Positions 22,772-34,844 of a stretch of DNA of 64,000 nt are shown here, one piece after another. The stretch covers positions 1 through 64,000 of the forward strand of contig MU270109.1 in the NCBI GenBank assembly GCA_021432635.1. Reading direction: 5' to 3'. The position numbers and the translations under genes were made by a program. The stretch is from Thozetella sp. PMI_491. Lineage: Eukaryota > Ascomycota > Sordariomycetes > Chaetosphaeriales > Chaetosphaeriaceae. Under the pieces are notes generated by a model. The model saw only the letters and a program-made list of their open reading frames with translations, did not search any database and was not told where the DNA came from. The first letter of the stretch is position 1. Every line of letters begins with the position of its first letter.

Positions 22772-24392
22772 CTACACGAAGGTTCCATGCCCCAGGGGCT
22801 CGGGTTCCTCCAAGCGCTGCCGCGCGATCGCATCGGCCTCTTCCAGTCGACCCTCGTCCCGTAGGTATTTCTCTAGCTGCACAGCCGTCTGCATCCAGAA
22901 GCCGTCCTTCGGGGCGGTCAGAATCATGGCGCGGTGGGCCTCGGCCTTTTTGAAATCGCCGGTAAAGTCGGCGATAGACGCTAGGAAGTTGTGCGCGCTG
23001 AATGACAGATAGCGGTCGACCCAGTCCCACATGCCGATAGGCACGCCCTTGTTCTTGGGGTCGTGCTCTAGACGCAGCAGAAGGCCGTTGAGGATGGCAT
23101 CAGCGCGCGCCCGGGTCTCTGCCGAGAGCAGCGGGATGTACATCCGTACGAGCAGATTCTCGAGCTCGAGGATGGTGGCTGTGGTACGCTCCTCGCCCAG
23201 CTCGGCCAGCATGGTCCGGGCCATGGCTGCGAACTCGCCGATGAGCGAGCCGACAATACTGAGCTCAGGCTTCATTAGGATCACATAACCACGTTTCAGA
23301 TGGATAGTGACCGGGTCTTCGCGGCCGCGGTCCCGACTGATGTTATCGACCCACAACTTCCATGCGCGCGCGACGTAGTTCTGCAGCTGGTCGGGGTCGT
23401 CTTCGGCAATCTTCTGCATGTTTCGGGCGATCCGGCCGAGGGGATGTCCGCGAAGCTTGACGCTGGCTAGCTGGTTGAGGTACTTGACGAAGATGAGCAA
23501 GATATCGCGTCGCCCGAGGCTGAGGGCCAGCTGCGGCACGGCGAGGCAGCAGTCCCAAATAGCCTCGATGTTCTGGTCGGTAACGACGTCCTCTACCTGC
23601 CGGAAGGCCCGGCGGAGCGCTATGCCGCCGGCCTCGTTATCGTCCCGGTCGAAGTGGTCCAGGGCGGCACGGAAGTTCTGCAGGATGGAGAATTCCTGCG
23701 GCCGGGCTGCCCCCGAGCGCCACGGACTGGCGGCTTCGCCCCATCCCGAGATGTACTCGGAGTAGGAGTTGAGGATGTTCTCGAATTGGTAGGATCCTTC
23801 GTTCTCGAACAGCAGGCGTGCGACGCTAGCAACGTTTGCGCTCACCAGCTGGCTGGCCTGCCGCGCGCGGGGCCGAGTGATTTTGGCGGGCGCGGGACCC
23901 TGCACCTTGGGTCGGGCGCCGCGGGGCGCCACAACGGTAGCTGGGTCGTTGCCAGGTTTGTTGTATTTCTTCCACTCCCACTTGGTAAACTGCCGCTTGT
24001 ACATGCGAGCGCTACCGATAGCATGTCAGCGTGAAGGCCATGTCAGCGCCAGGGCCATGTCTCGTCTCGTAGCCTCGCAGTCAACGTAGAAGGCGAGCGA
24101 GTGAGAGGAAGAGTGGTCATGTAGAAGGGATAAAAAAAAAGGAGAGAGAAACGTACGTAGCTTTGAAGTTGTGCTCCTCGAGCATAATGTCGATGACATT
24201 TTTCAAAATCAGGTTCTTCTGCACATACAGCTTCTCGATGTTGGTCTTCTGGCTCTCCCAGTGCGCCTGGTTCGTGGGAACGAGCGGGCGGGACTCGGGC
24301 GTGCCTGTCTCGGCCGAGGACAAATCGCTGTCCGGCAGGTCCCGGGCCTCGCGGGCCTTAACTTCGGGGCTGTCAAGCTCTGAGAGCTTCAT
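22772..24392 (-). CDS. Clr5-domain protein
   Basis: Two exons, 24392-24157 and 24011-22772, give 491 aa. The intron of 145 nt is long for this window. Residues about 40-95 match the Clr5 domain, split by the intron: W-x-K-x-x-I-x-x-LY spacing (HWESQKTNIEKLYVQ), the LEEHNF motif, then MYKRQFTKWEWKKYNKP. Clr5 domains are found at the N-terminus of many fungal proteins and are named after a fission yeast silencing factor; DNA-binding is suspected. The remainder (about 130-490) is all-helical, with repeated helix pairs that look TPR-like, including LEKYLRDEGRLEEADAIARQ near the C-terminus. The job may therefore be regulatory or scaffolding. It is the first of several signalling-type genes up to 36.5 kb. 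Confidence 0.85.
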
Positions 24393-25708
24393 GGCGGCAT
24401 GCTGCGCGGCCGGGCGAAACCGACCCGAAGTGGACTGGCGGCAGACACGACGGATAGTGGTAAGAACACACAGCTGGGAGTGGCCGGCGCGACGATGACA
24501 ATGGAGGAAAACACAAAAGGACCGGGCCGCCGCCTAGGAAGGGGTGGGGGGGCAGCGGTGGGACGCGGTGGGCCCGCCCCTAATTAACGCTCGGCAGGTC
24601 CGCTATGCCCCGCGCCGCTTCCCCTATACCCACTCCACTTGGGATTCCGCGGGCTTCTCCTTCCCCATCGGTCGGCAGATGGATGGATGGCGGCTCCCTA
24701 TCACGACCCCTGTGCGCAGCTGGCCCAGCTGCTCCCCCGGGGCTCTTCCGGCTGGAACCACGAGGGGGGCGGTGCCCCGGCCTGCCCCGGCCTCCCGTGG
24801 CCTCATTGGACGCTTGCGATGGGAGAAAAAGTCGATTGGTTCCATCCTTCTGGGTTCTCCTGGGTCCTTGCCTTCTCAGACACGGAAGCCCTTCTTCCCC
24901 TGGTCACGCGGCTGCATAGGGACTACGCGAGATTGCCTGAAGAGGTGACAAGAACGACGCAGCCTGGAGCCAATGACGTGGGGGTGAGACGGGGACGCAG
25001 GGTGTGGCACACATGGCTGCATCTCAGCTCCTGTCTCCTGTGCAGGCAGCTGCCGGTGGTGTGGTCGCTGGTGTGGTTGCTGGTGTGTTCCAGCCAACCG
25101 CGGAGCTTCGAGTCGAGCCGGCTCGGGACCCTGAGTAATTACTTTGTCCGCCTTCAGAGAGCGCGTGGGAAGAGGAGGGGGGACAAGGGGAGAGAGGTGC
25201 GGAAGATATCTAGACGTTAGGCTAGGTGGTTGCAAGTTTTTTTGTACAGTATTCCGGAGTGTCAGCCCTATGCTTGGCAATCGCTAGCGACCGTATTTCC
25301 GTATTGCTCACTATTACTATGGAGTACGGAGTACTGTAGTTACGATCTACCGGGTAAGGGGCGCTCGCGTACGCCCGTTGCAGAACACACTAGGCCTAGC
25401 CGCTCCGCCGAGCAGCCGGGTCGTGCGGGCCCGCCGAAAAACCGCCAAGCCCAACGGTGCAAGCGGTAAAAAGCAAAGAGCGAGGCCTGCCCGACTTTGT
25501 CCCCGCGATGACGCACATAAGCTACCCGCCTGCCGGGTCCTCAGGTACACGAATCAAGCGTCGCGACCGACGGCCGACTAGGTTGGTACGGTTGGAATCA
25601 CCGGAGCAGGAGAAAGGGGGTAAATAAACCCCCAGAATCGCCGAAACGCCTCACCGCCGTGCGCCGGCTCCGGAGGCAGTGGTCGAATCACGCATCCGGG
25701 CGGCTGCC
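24393..25708. other. intergenic between divergent genes
   Basis: About 1.3 kb separating the minus-strand Clr5 gene from the plus-strand phosphatase-like gene; it probably contains both promoters. A 193-codon open frame (24639-25220) has no recognisable features and I consider it spurious. Confidence 0.5.
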
Positions 25709-26905
25709 ATGTCGCTCTCCCTAGATACGCTGCTTCAAGCGGTCGAGCTCGTTCAAAAGGCGATCGAGATCTACCAGCGCATCAATGATCTCCCCAAGCA
25801 GATGACCGACCTGGGCCAGCGGCTGGAGAAGTTGAGCATCTTCCTCGGCCGCCTGGAGATGTTCGCTAAGAACAACGCAGGCAGCGTCTATGATGGCCTA
25901 TTTTCCGGCCAGAAGCAAGAACTGGCGCACATACTCAAGGGCGTTAGGGACAACGTCGCCAAAGCCTACGACCTGTTCGACCGCTACGAGAAGGGCATCA
26001 TCTCGCGCGAGCACGACATCACCTTCCGCGTCAAGTGGGCCGCGCAGCTGTGGTTCTCGCTAGTCGACAACACGCCGGAGAAGGTTGAGGCCCTGATGCA
26101 GGATATTGACCATGACCGTGCCTTTCTGGGCGACTATCTCGGCCTCATGAATGCCCAGGGCATCCAGCACATGCTGAACAGCGGCACCGCGGGCAAGCCT
26201 GCTGACAGGGCCAAGGAGAGAGCAGCCCGCCCCGCGCCGTCCCGCAAGGACTATTCGGTCATCTTTATCGACCCGTACAACGTCGGGCGCAGCGTCATCG
26301 CCGAAGCGTGGCTGCGCCTCTTCATGGAATGGACTCTCGCATCCAAAGCCAACGCGGCGAGCTGGCGTATCGGTGAATGCCGCTCGGCGGGCCTCTTCGT
26401 CAAGAACAAGAGCGACTGCGTAGGCATCCTCGACAAGCTGGACTACACCTATCCATCGTTCAAGAAGCCGTTCGCGGCGGGCAATGCCTCGCCGGACTGG
26501 AAGCCGCGAGAGGCGCTGTTTGCCAACAAGCGCTATGACTACCCGCAGAAGCAACGGGTCGAGGAGACGATCGGCGCCAAGCGGAGCCGTGGGGTCACCA
26601 AGGCCATCTTCCGGGAACACGACTACATTATTGTTTTTACCAACCGTGAGCACGACAACATGGTCAAGCTGAAGGAGGCGCTAGTCAAGCAAGAGGGCGC
26701 GTCCGCCGCGCCGTGGGGGAAGGCCCGGCTGCTGATGCTCGGCGCATACCTATCCCCGCCGACTGAGGTCCTCGACCCGCCTAAGAACCCAGACGGGACG
26801 AACAACAAACAGAACTGGGAGCGCGGGGTTGCGCAGATCAAGAGTGCTGTCGAGGCATTCCTGAGGGACGAACTCCAGTGGGAAGCGCCAGGCGGGTCGC
26901 CGTAG
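25709..26905 (+). CDS. fungal NLR-type N-domain fused to inactive LMW-phosphatase-like domain
   Basis: Single-exon, 398 aa. Residues 1-160 form a helical domain (MSLSLDTLLQAVELVQKA, then LPKQMTDLGQRLEKLSIFL) like the N-terminal domains of fungal STAND/NLR proteins. From about 185 on, SVIFIDPYNVGRSVIAEAWL aligns with the phosphate loop of low-molecular-weight protein tyrosine phosphatases (V-C-x4-N-x-C-R-S). Here the nucleophilic Cys position is Asp and the second Cys is Gly, while Asn, Arg and Ser remain. HDYIIVFTNREHDNMVKL fits a later strand of that fold. It may bind a phosphate-bearing ligand rather than hydrolyse it; this is inference. An in-frame GTG lies ten codons upstream, but the ATG at 25709 was chosen. 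It converges with the pseudokinase gene, 185 nt between stop codons. Confidence 0.75.
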   Translation: MSLSLDTLLQAVELVQKAIEIYQRINDLPKQMTDLGQRLEKLSIFLGRLEMFAKNNAGSVYDGLFSGQKQELAHILKGVRDNVAKAYDLFDRYEKGIISREHDITFRVKWAAQLWFSLVDNTPEKVEALMQDIDHDRAFLGDYLGLMNAQGIQHMLNSGTAGKPADRAKERAARPAPSRKDYSVIFIDPYNVGRSVIAEAWLRLFMEWTLASKANAASWRIGECRSAGLFVKNKSDCVGILDKLDYTYPSFKKPFAAGNASPDWKPREALFANKRYDYPQKQRVEETIGAKRSRGVTKAIFREHDYIIVFTNREHDNMVKLKEALVKQEGASAAPWGKARLLMLGAYLSPPTEVLDPPKNPDGTNNKQNWERGVAQIKSAVEAFLRDELQWEAPGGSP

Positions 26906-27090
26906 CGCCCACCTCTATCACGAGCCTGGGCACGTGCTGGACTGAGGAGGCATCCGAAGAAGTATGAAAACCCGGCAGACGAATAAGGTGATCGAGCCGG
27001 TTGGAGCTAGGGGAATCACAATTTTCATGCAGCTGGCATTGAGCCCAAAGGCCAGTTGCTATCTTGACGTGCTAAATGAAACGGTGACCT

Positions 27091-30000
27091 CTATACGTGC
27101 TCTGGGCTGTCGGAATCTGGGTCTGGCATCGCAACATCGCCTGCATCCGGAGAATCCGTAGCCACCGTCTCATCCTCCTGTTTCTCGGCCGCCCCTCTCT
27201 CATCCTCCTCTACCCGGATCTTGTCCTCCTCTGGGTCTGGCGTCGGGAGGTCACTTACGTCCATAGACTCTGTAGCAATCGCCTCATCCCCCTCTATTTC
27301 GACCTCGTCATCTTCGGATGATTCAGTGTCAGCGATACCATCGCCACCATTGTTTCCATCCGGCTGTGCTACGACCGGCCACAGATCCCAATGCCGCATC
27401 CATTTGTGCTTGCGTGCTTCCTGCGCCGTGATGCGCTCTACAGGGTCGAAAATGAGGCATCGGTTAATAAAATCCTTGGCTGATGGATGAATATTCTTCC
27501 ACTCCTCTTCAGGAGTGAAAGAATAACCGCCGCTGACGATCGCCTGATCCAAATCGGCATCCTCAGCGTGGTCGAATGGGCGCCGCCCGGTCAGGGTAAA
27601 ATAGGTAATGACACCGATCGACCAAATATCGCTGCGATAGTCAGAAGTCTGGGGCTCAGTGTGAGGAACTTCGGCAACCAAGGCCCTTGTACGTACCAGG
27701 GTGTTCCATGGGGGCGCTCCTCCACCACTTCTGGAGCCTTGTATTGAGGGCTGCCAACTTCCTGAAACACTGCCGTCTCGTCGTCGACATACATTGCGTC
27801 GAAGAAGTCGCCAATCCTGATATCAGTCTCATTGATGTTCGTCTTGAACACGATATTCGCCGCCTTCAGGTTTCGGTGGGCAATTCCGAGGCTGTGGAGG
27901 TAGATGGTGCCATCTAGGATGTTGGCTATTATATGGGCAGCCGTGCTTTCATCAATATAACCCAGCCTTTCTATCTTGTCGAACAGGGTCTCGCCGCTAT
28001 AATACTCAAGGACTAGATATACTGTATGGTCAAGCTGATTAGAACGTGACGTTGTGCCTCGACGCGCAGGAACCCCTGGTACGTACGGTTTTGCAGGGTC
28101 TCAAAGTAATCTTCCAATGTGACGATGTTTTTATTGCCCTGGGATACGGACTTCAGGACTTTGATTGCGGTACGCATCTGGTTTCGTCAGTCTTGTGTCG
28201 TGAACAATCAGCGGTACTAGGTGCGCTTACTTTGTATTCTTGCCCCGTGAGGTCGTCCTTGCGGTATAATTGGGTAACAAAATATCTGCCGCTCTCAATG
28301 TGTCGACATTCCTTGAGGATGGAGTAGGTGCTGTCTCCTATGGTCTTGCCGGTCCTGTACCTGCAAGGCAGGGGCTTCACCTGCGGGCCTCGCTGCTCCT
28401 GGAGGCGGCGCTCCTCCTCTTCCATCCTCTGGATCCGTTGAGCCTCCGCGAATTCGGCAAGCACTGGGTCTAGCTCCTCTACGAGGTCATTGATACCATG
28501 CTTATCATCTCTCCATTCCCTCCATTCCTGTAACCATTCGCCACTCGATGGATCATCAGGCAGCTTCACTGGCGGTTGGTCGCTGTCTTCATCCATGTCA
28601 ATGTCATTTTCATCGGCACCAGTATCGGCTAGCTGATGATTATCTAAATCATCTCGTTTCGAGGAGGCGAATGAAGAGAGGTAAGAAGAAAAGTCGTCAT
28701 GTCCGCTGGGTAGCAAAGGAGATGACCCCGAGCCCCGGCGCCGCCTAGAGGAACCTCCAAATCGCACGGATTCCCGGTCGGCATCGTCATCGTCGTCGGC
28801 TTCAGCATCAAAGCAGGGAAGGGAAAGCAAGGAAAGGGACTTCACATGGCTGGCGATATGTTCCGAGAGCAGCTGAGCAAGGTCGCTCGGATTGCCCTTC
28901 TCAGCAATAGGCTCGATCCTTTCTGGCACGCGCTCGCACAGCGGACACACCCACTTCTCCCGGAGAACGACTTGCTGCATCCGGGAGGACATTGCATCTA
29001 ATTGCGCCTCGCTGGGCGGCTTGAGCGGCCGGCCATCGCGAGAGGTATGGCCCTTCATGTGGTCTCGCCAGGTAGAAGCGGCCTCAAACTGCTCGGGGAG
29101 GTCGTGGCCGACGTCGCAGTACCAAGTCGTGCTTTGAACCCTCCGCGGCCAGTCGACCTTGTGGGTGCTTTCCATATGGGCCCTCCATTCCTGGCGACGG
29201 TTGAAGAAGACAAGTGCTTTGGCACACTCGGGAAAGAGACAAACGTATGGTTGGAGGTCCTCGTCTAAATGATGCCTAGTAGAGTCGGCTCTCAGTCCTG
29301 GGAACGATCGTGGGAAAGAAGGGTCAGCGAGTACTCACGTCCAATAGGCAAGCCCGGCAGCCTTGTTCTTCTGCTTCAGCTGGGCGGTTTCGAGGGGTTT
29401 CAAGCAGTATGGGCATTGCACGTGTTTCTCGCCTTCCTTCGGTCGTGGCGGTCGCGGGTAGTCAAATGAGTCCTCGGCCGTCTCCGATACGATGCTAACC
29501 ACCGAGGACAGGGCAGGCTTCGCGTGAGAGAAGAGCCGCCGGAGTGGCTTGGCATCTGGATCTGGCCGTGAAGCCCACGTGGCGATGGTAGAGGGAGACA
29601 CATTGGGAAACCGGGCCGTGGGAATCGCGCGCTTGGGCGTCATCTGTTCCGCCGGAGTCAGCTGCATCTGTTGGAGAGCAGCGGCTACAGCTTCGGGCTC
29701 AGGTGTTCTCCGGATCGCGAGCTTCTTTGCGTGCCGATTCTTCCGTAGAAGCATCCTCCGGCGAACAGCGATGGAATCGCCGAGCTGCTCGCAAAGAGCT
29801 TTGCGGGCGTTAGGAAATCGCCTGGCCACCACAAGCCGGGCATCCTTGCGAAATATAATATCCTCGTCGTTTAGGAAGCTCGCCACGTCATACTCTAGGC
29901 GCTTCGCCGAGGCCTTGCGGATAGCTGTGGCGAGATAGTGCAGACGATTCAAGGCCGCGTCGACGGCTTGGACGACGACCTCTAACTTGGCCAAGAGTTC

Positions 30001-30486
30001 AGTTTGAAGGCCTGGTAGGGGGCTTACCAACCCTTCATGTATGTCCCCAGGTTGGGATGTGTTCACTTGGGGGGGTTCTTCGACTGTGAAGTGTTAGCAG
30101 TTTGCATCGCGATGAGTTGTAGCGGTCTCGGCTAGCATACGTCGCCGCAAATTCCGCAGCATCATATCCAGCAGCTCGATCACCATGGACGAGATGTCAT
30201 TCAGTCCTTTTAGCCGCGTGTCCAGCGAGGCTTGTTTTAGCGACAGCGCTCCGGTGTAGTCCGCCCACAATGCAAAGCTGTTACGCAGGCCAAGGAGGTC
30301 TCGCGACGGCGGAGCCTTGGTCTTGCCTCTAGTCGTGAGAAGGGTGTCGCTCATAACGAACTGAGTGGATATGACACTTTCATCGTATGTTTTGCTGATG
30401 CGCTCAAACAGGGTGAGGCACTCATATGCGGCGTCAAAGATGGCAACCTCCCCGTCCTCCACTGTTGCCTCCATGGTGTTGCTCAT
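27091..30486 (-). CDS. zinc-finger pseudokinase of fungal signalling type
   Basis: Six exons: 30486-30141, 30083-29339, 29275-28231, 28177-28087, 28021-27693 and 27648-27091, giving about 1037 aa. Residues 1-330 are helical, like the oligomerisation domains of fungal NLR-like proteins. Residues about 345-500 hold several C2H2-type fingers (CPYCLKP, YVCLFPECAKAL, WVCPLCERV). A CaMK-like kinase domain runs from about 665 to 905. It lacks key residues: the beta-3 Lys is Gln (YFVTQLYRK), the helix-C Glu is missing, HRD is HRN (AHRNLKAANIVF) and DFG is DFF (IGDFFDAM), while GSPQYKAPEVV and SDIWSIGVITY are kept. The C-terminus is acidic. The last intron is the least certain: acceptors six bases apart both keep frame. 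It probably acts as a scaffold or sensor rather than a kinase. Confidence 0.85.
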
Positions 30487-31281
30487 GCGGGGTCGGTCGC
30501 AGGCAAGGGATTACTGGCTTGAGGCCATTTACCATGCAATAATATTGTGTGCGCGTATTTCGTGACACGCCTGGCGGCACAGTCTTCTATCTGTACGCTC
30601 GAAACTTTACAGAAGATGTCTGGCAAGGCACCGTGTCAAGTTGTATGTTATGGTGCAGAGTGGCTGTCGTAGCACCCATCTACGTGCCTGCTAAACGACC
30701 AGAGCCTTGCGACCAACGCATCCGATGAACTTCCAACCACTCATGTTGGGGGGATGAAGTGAGGGGTAATTAACCCAGGGGGTACACAAAAATCCTACCT
30801 GAGCTCTTCTAAGCGCGCGCAGAGAAGGTCCCCTGGGTAGCTAACGTTGAGGTATATACAGTAGTTATACCTATCCTTATATATACAGAAAACAGGTCTA
30901 ATCCCTAATTTTGGGCATGTTGGCCGTGATAAAAAGGGGGGTTTTTTCTTAAAAAAAAATCGGTCTGCCTCGATGTAGGTTGCAGGTTGCAGGCTGCTCG
31001 TCAATTTGACCTCTGCAAATCAGCGAGGAACGGAGTAGTTAGACCTAGGATAGTGATTCTATTAGAGTCAAGTAGCTGCATCTCAATATAGACATCTTTG
31101 TGGCTATTTACCGGACTGACTATCATTTTCATCAAGCATCGTAATTTCCAGAGTTTGAATGAAATCCGGACGTCCAGCTTGCCTGGGAAAAGATATTTTA
31201 CGAACACCCGTATAGAGTTAGATGTGGGTGCATATGCAGGTTGGGTATCTCATGGTCATGCAGGCTTGGTGTTGGTTCTCG
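30487..31281. other. intergenic, no gene seen
   Basis: About 0.8 kb upstream of the pseudokinase and beyond the 3' end of the protease gene. It is AT-rich in the centre, with homopolymer runs (G6T6, A9) at 30935-30960. Confidence 0.5.
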
Positions 31282-34150
31282 CTAGAGACCCCGGATGATG
31301 TCCTCGACTTCCCTGGCCACCTCTTGGTCGCTGGCTCCACTCTTCCAGAGCCGTAGCGGGTGCACAAAGTCGTACTCGTCTCGCTTCTCAGCCATCCGGC
31401 GGAAGACGGCTTGCATGCCCCGGCGCTTGGCCAGCATCTTGCGCCTGGCCGGCGACAGGCTGCACCGGTGGTTGGCGAACTCGAGCACGCAGGCCGCGAA
31501 CCCGGCCGCTATGGGCGTGGCGAACGAGGTGCCGGACTTCCACACATCCTTGTCCTTCCACCGCAGCGGCACGGCCACTCCGAGCGTCGAAAAATTGCTC
31601 GTGTCGGCGAGCGGGCTGGGGTTCATGTCGCCCTTGTTCCCCAGGCCATCGCTCGCGTGAATGCACATGACGTCTTCGTTGCGCGCTGGCCGAGCGCGCC
31701 CCTTGACGCCGCCGCTGTTGGACGCCGCTGCGAACACGAGCTTACCCAGCTGGACCGCCCGGTCCACTGCCGCGTCTATAGCTTCACATTCGTCTTCGGA
31801 CCCAAATGACAAGGATATGATGTGAGCATCGCATTCGTCCACCGCCCAGTCAATCGCCTGGCAATTGTTAGTCGAGGGACGGGGGTCGGGATGTTAGTCG
31901 AACAAGAGGGGACGCGGGGCTCACCTTGGCAATCCCGGCCATGAACTCTTGGTTGATGGACTTCGCATGGCAGATCTTGCCAACAAAGATCTCGGCGGCA
32001 GGTGCGGCTTGGAGGAGCAGGCGGGTAACGTGGGTGCCATGTCCGTATATGTCCTGCCAGTCGTCCGCCTCGCCGACGAAACTCATCTGCTTCTTAATTC
32101 GCAGCGATTTGAGGGCACCCTTGATCCTGGTATCGTTCTTGTCGATGCCCGAATCGAGCACTGCGATCCTGATCTTGTCGTGAGCCGGTGGGCTTGCCCG
32201 CAAGGCAGCCACGCCCGGTTTCTTCATGCCTAGTTGTGCAATTCGGATGAAGAACGGACTGAGTTCTTTTAAAAATCGCGTTGCATATTGGGCACTACGA
32301 GATGTTAGCTGGCCTGCGGGAGATACAGATTGTAACGAGACGATCTTGTGCCTACCGTTCATCCGATTCCGTTGTCTCAATATCGTCGAAGAGAGACTGC
32401 TTAGCTATATCGGACGACGAGACGTTCACGGCACCCGAGAGCCCGCCCCATGGGCCGGGGATACCCTGGAACAGCTGGGCCGTCTTGCCGAAGTCCTTGA
32501 CCAGGCAGCGGAAGAGCGGGTCCAAGACGCACTTGTAGAGGATGGCGAGGTGCCCCAGCTCTGGGCCGAGGTGGGAGTGCTCGAACGAATCGGCGAGCAT
32601 CTGGAAATCGAGGCAGTTCTTGGCGACCTGTCGGTACTCGTCGCCGACGTCTTCCTCCCACTCCCTCAAGATACGAGCCAGGCGCGACCGGTTGGACTTT
32701 TCATCCGACGGCCACTCGACATCGTCTTCCGTCCAGGGGGCCAGGTCGTCGGCCTCGAGCTCCATTAAGAGGACCCCGAAGGCGGCCATGTCGTCGCTGT
32801 CCAGCTTCTTCGCGGCCTCGGGGGACAGACGGCACAAGACTTGCGGGTACCAGTGGGCGAGCTGCTTCATATCTTTCGGCAGGGTCGGGAGGTGAATGGT
32901 CTGCCTTTCCCACTGTTCCTGAATCCAGGGGCTGTTGTACAGCTGCAGTAGAGAACATGCTAAGAAAACGCCGAGAAGTTTGCGGTGCATGGGCTTCAGC
33001 GTCCTCCTCTGTCGCATCAGGTTATCCAGTAGCGAGGGCGTTAGCTTGATCGGTGACCAGAGATCCTCGTAGTGGTCCTCGGGGTCCCAGACATCAGATG
33101 AATTAAAAGCAACGCGCAACGACGGCTGTTCACCCTCTGGTGCGTTCGCGCACGCGCACGCGCATAGGCCGTTGAAACCGCCCGCAGACATGCCGGTGTG
33201 TGGCCTGTCCTCCGTTAGTTGACAAGATCAAAACAATAATAGCCACGGATAGATTATGTAGTAGCCAACTCACAGCGCATGGTATGTCGCTGATATCCAT
33301 CGGCCGTGCTGGCAGCCACCCCGGATGCCCAGCCCCTGCCGTCGAAACCCCGAGAGATGGAGCTCTACCTGGCGGTGGGGACTGCCCTCGGGTATGGATC
33401 CTGCGAGTGCATTGAATAAAGTCGTGCATGCCTCCCCGAAGGCGTGGGCTTCCTCTATGATCTGGACCTCGGCGTCGGTATAGTACTGGGTTTGCGCTTC
33501 CATGCTCCACGAACTGGCCGTCTCCTCAAACAGCCTGAGAACTGCGCCGAAGCGCGCCACCACCCTCTTGCACCGTCCAATGCTGTCTGGGTCCTGTGGG
33601 TGGTGTATCAAGCCGGAGTTCTGGGCCATCTGACCTTCCGAAATCTTGTTGCTCAACCCTAGCCTATCCGTGCGTGTATCGCTCGGGACATCGCGCTCAT
33701 AGCTCCGGAGTCCCGCACGCAAGGCGTTAAGCCTAGGGAAGTCGGCCACGGCATCATCTTTGGCCTTCTACTAGCTGTTAGCATACCAGACCTGCGACGT
33801 GGTTTAGTCCAAGCGGGCGGGGCCTTTACAGCATCGTCTTGTTGGTCCAGGACTGCGTCGTCGACGAGGCCGTCAAACATTTCGAGCAGGCAGTAAAGCT
33901 CTTCGTCCAATTCCTCCACGTCCTCATCTCGAAGTTCGTCAATATCGAATTGGCGCTGGTGTATCATGTTGAGCTTGATGTCGCTCCGCAGGGTCGTAAT
34001 CTCGTTCTTGAGCCCCTCCACATTCGCCACCCTACCGTACCGGCCCTCGTCGGCGCCATCGACACTAGGGAGGGTGTCTGCGAAGACGAAGAGCGGGTGG
34101 ACAGCGCGAAGCAGATCCCACCGCGACTTAACAGCGTCGAGTTCCGACAT
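31282..34150 (-). CDS. DUF7580-like helical region fused to subtilisin-like (S8) protease
   Basis: Five exons: 34150-33830, 33767-33274, 33204-32356, 32294-31925 and 31857-31282, giving 869 aa with all introns 61-69 nt. Residues 1-270 are helical. About 280-550 resemble the DUF7580-type region found in fungal NLR-related proteins (LGVFLACSLLQLYNSPWIQ, then DDMAAFGVLLMELEADD). From about 595 follows a peptidase S8 domain with a complete catalytic set: Asp602 (AVLDSGID), His640 (YGHGTHV), Asn725 (AASNSGG) and Ser789 (SGTSFATP). No signal peptide or propeptide is evident, so it probably acts inside the cell. The first exon ATG is the first that precedes the conserved helical region. Its neighbours share the N-domain-plus-effector plan. 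A role in regulated cell death or self/non-self response is plausible, but not shown. Confidence 0.85.
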
Positions 34151-34844
34151 GGCGGGCTTGCCCGGTAGAGCGGACTCGGCCCGGCCCGCGCGAATGCGGG
34201 GCAGGCCAGGTCTTGGGGAGAGCGAGCGGTAGCGGCGGCTAACGCCGAGTCCTAGGACCAGAGGTTTGCCAGTGCCTGAAGGCAGAGAGCAGTTGTGCGT
34301 CACAACGCACCCGTTGGGACAGAAAATGCCATAGAAGAAGTCCAGATCGGGGGTTGTAAGGTCTCCTCGTGCTACATTCCCTGCCAGGAGGGTCGGCTAG
34401 ATGGTCTGCGACGCATAGCCCCCTCTCCCACAGCCTGATCGTCCCAGTGCGGATTAGCCCCGCATCCTGCCCTTCCACCACTTGATTCCGGGCATCAAAG
34501 ATGAGTGTAATGTAATACTCCGTAGATTAGCAAAAGCGAACGAGCACGTTTGCCTTGCACAGAAGATGCCATGCCCGACATCCAAGGCGCAAGTCGGCAT
34601 GAGTGTAATATTTTTGAGGGCTATAATCGCGTAGAAAGAGGAGTCCGATATGGAAGGTAGCTAATACTAAGGATAACTAGGTGGAATGTTGTCCTCCGAT
34701 TGGCTGGGTTCTTGTCGTCTATACGACCGAGGACCGTGAAACAGACGGTCTAGGAAGCCCCGTTTCTCTATCTGGGTTCACAACTATCGACGAGTGAGAG
34801 GGGGCACCTACGAACTAATAAACGACCAGTGGCTATAGTTACCA
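34151..34844. other. intergenic, no gene seen
   Basis: About 0.7 kb between the protease gene start and the Zn2Cys6 gene end. I see nothing in it beyond the presumed promoter of the protease gene. Confidence 0.5.

Noticed and set aside
24639-25220. 193-codon open frame on the plus strand
   Set aside because: The composition (W, R, L, P rich) and lack of any domain or splice partner suggest chance; it lies in a divergent promoter region.
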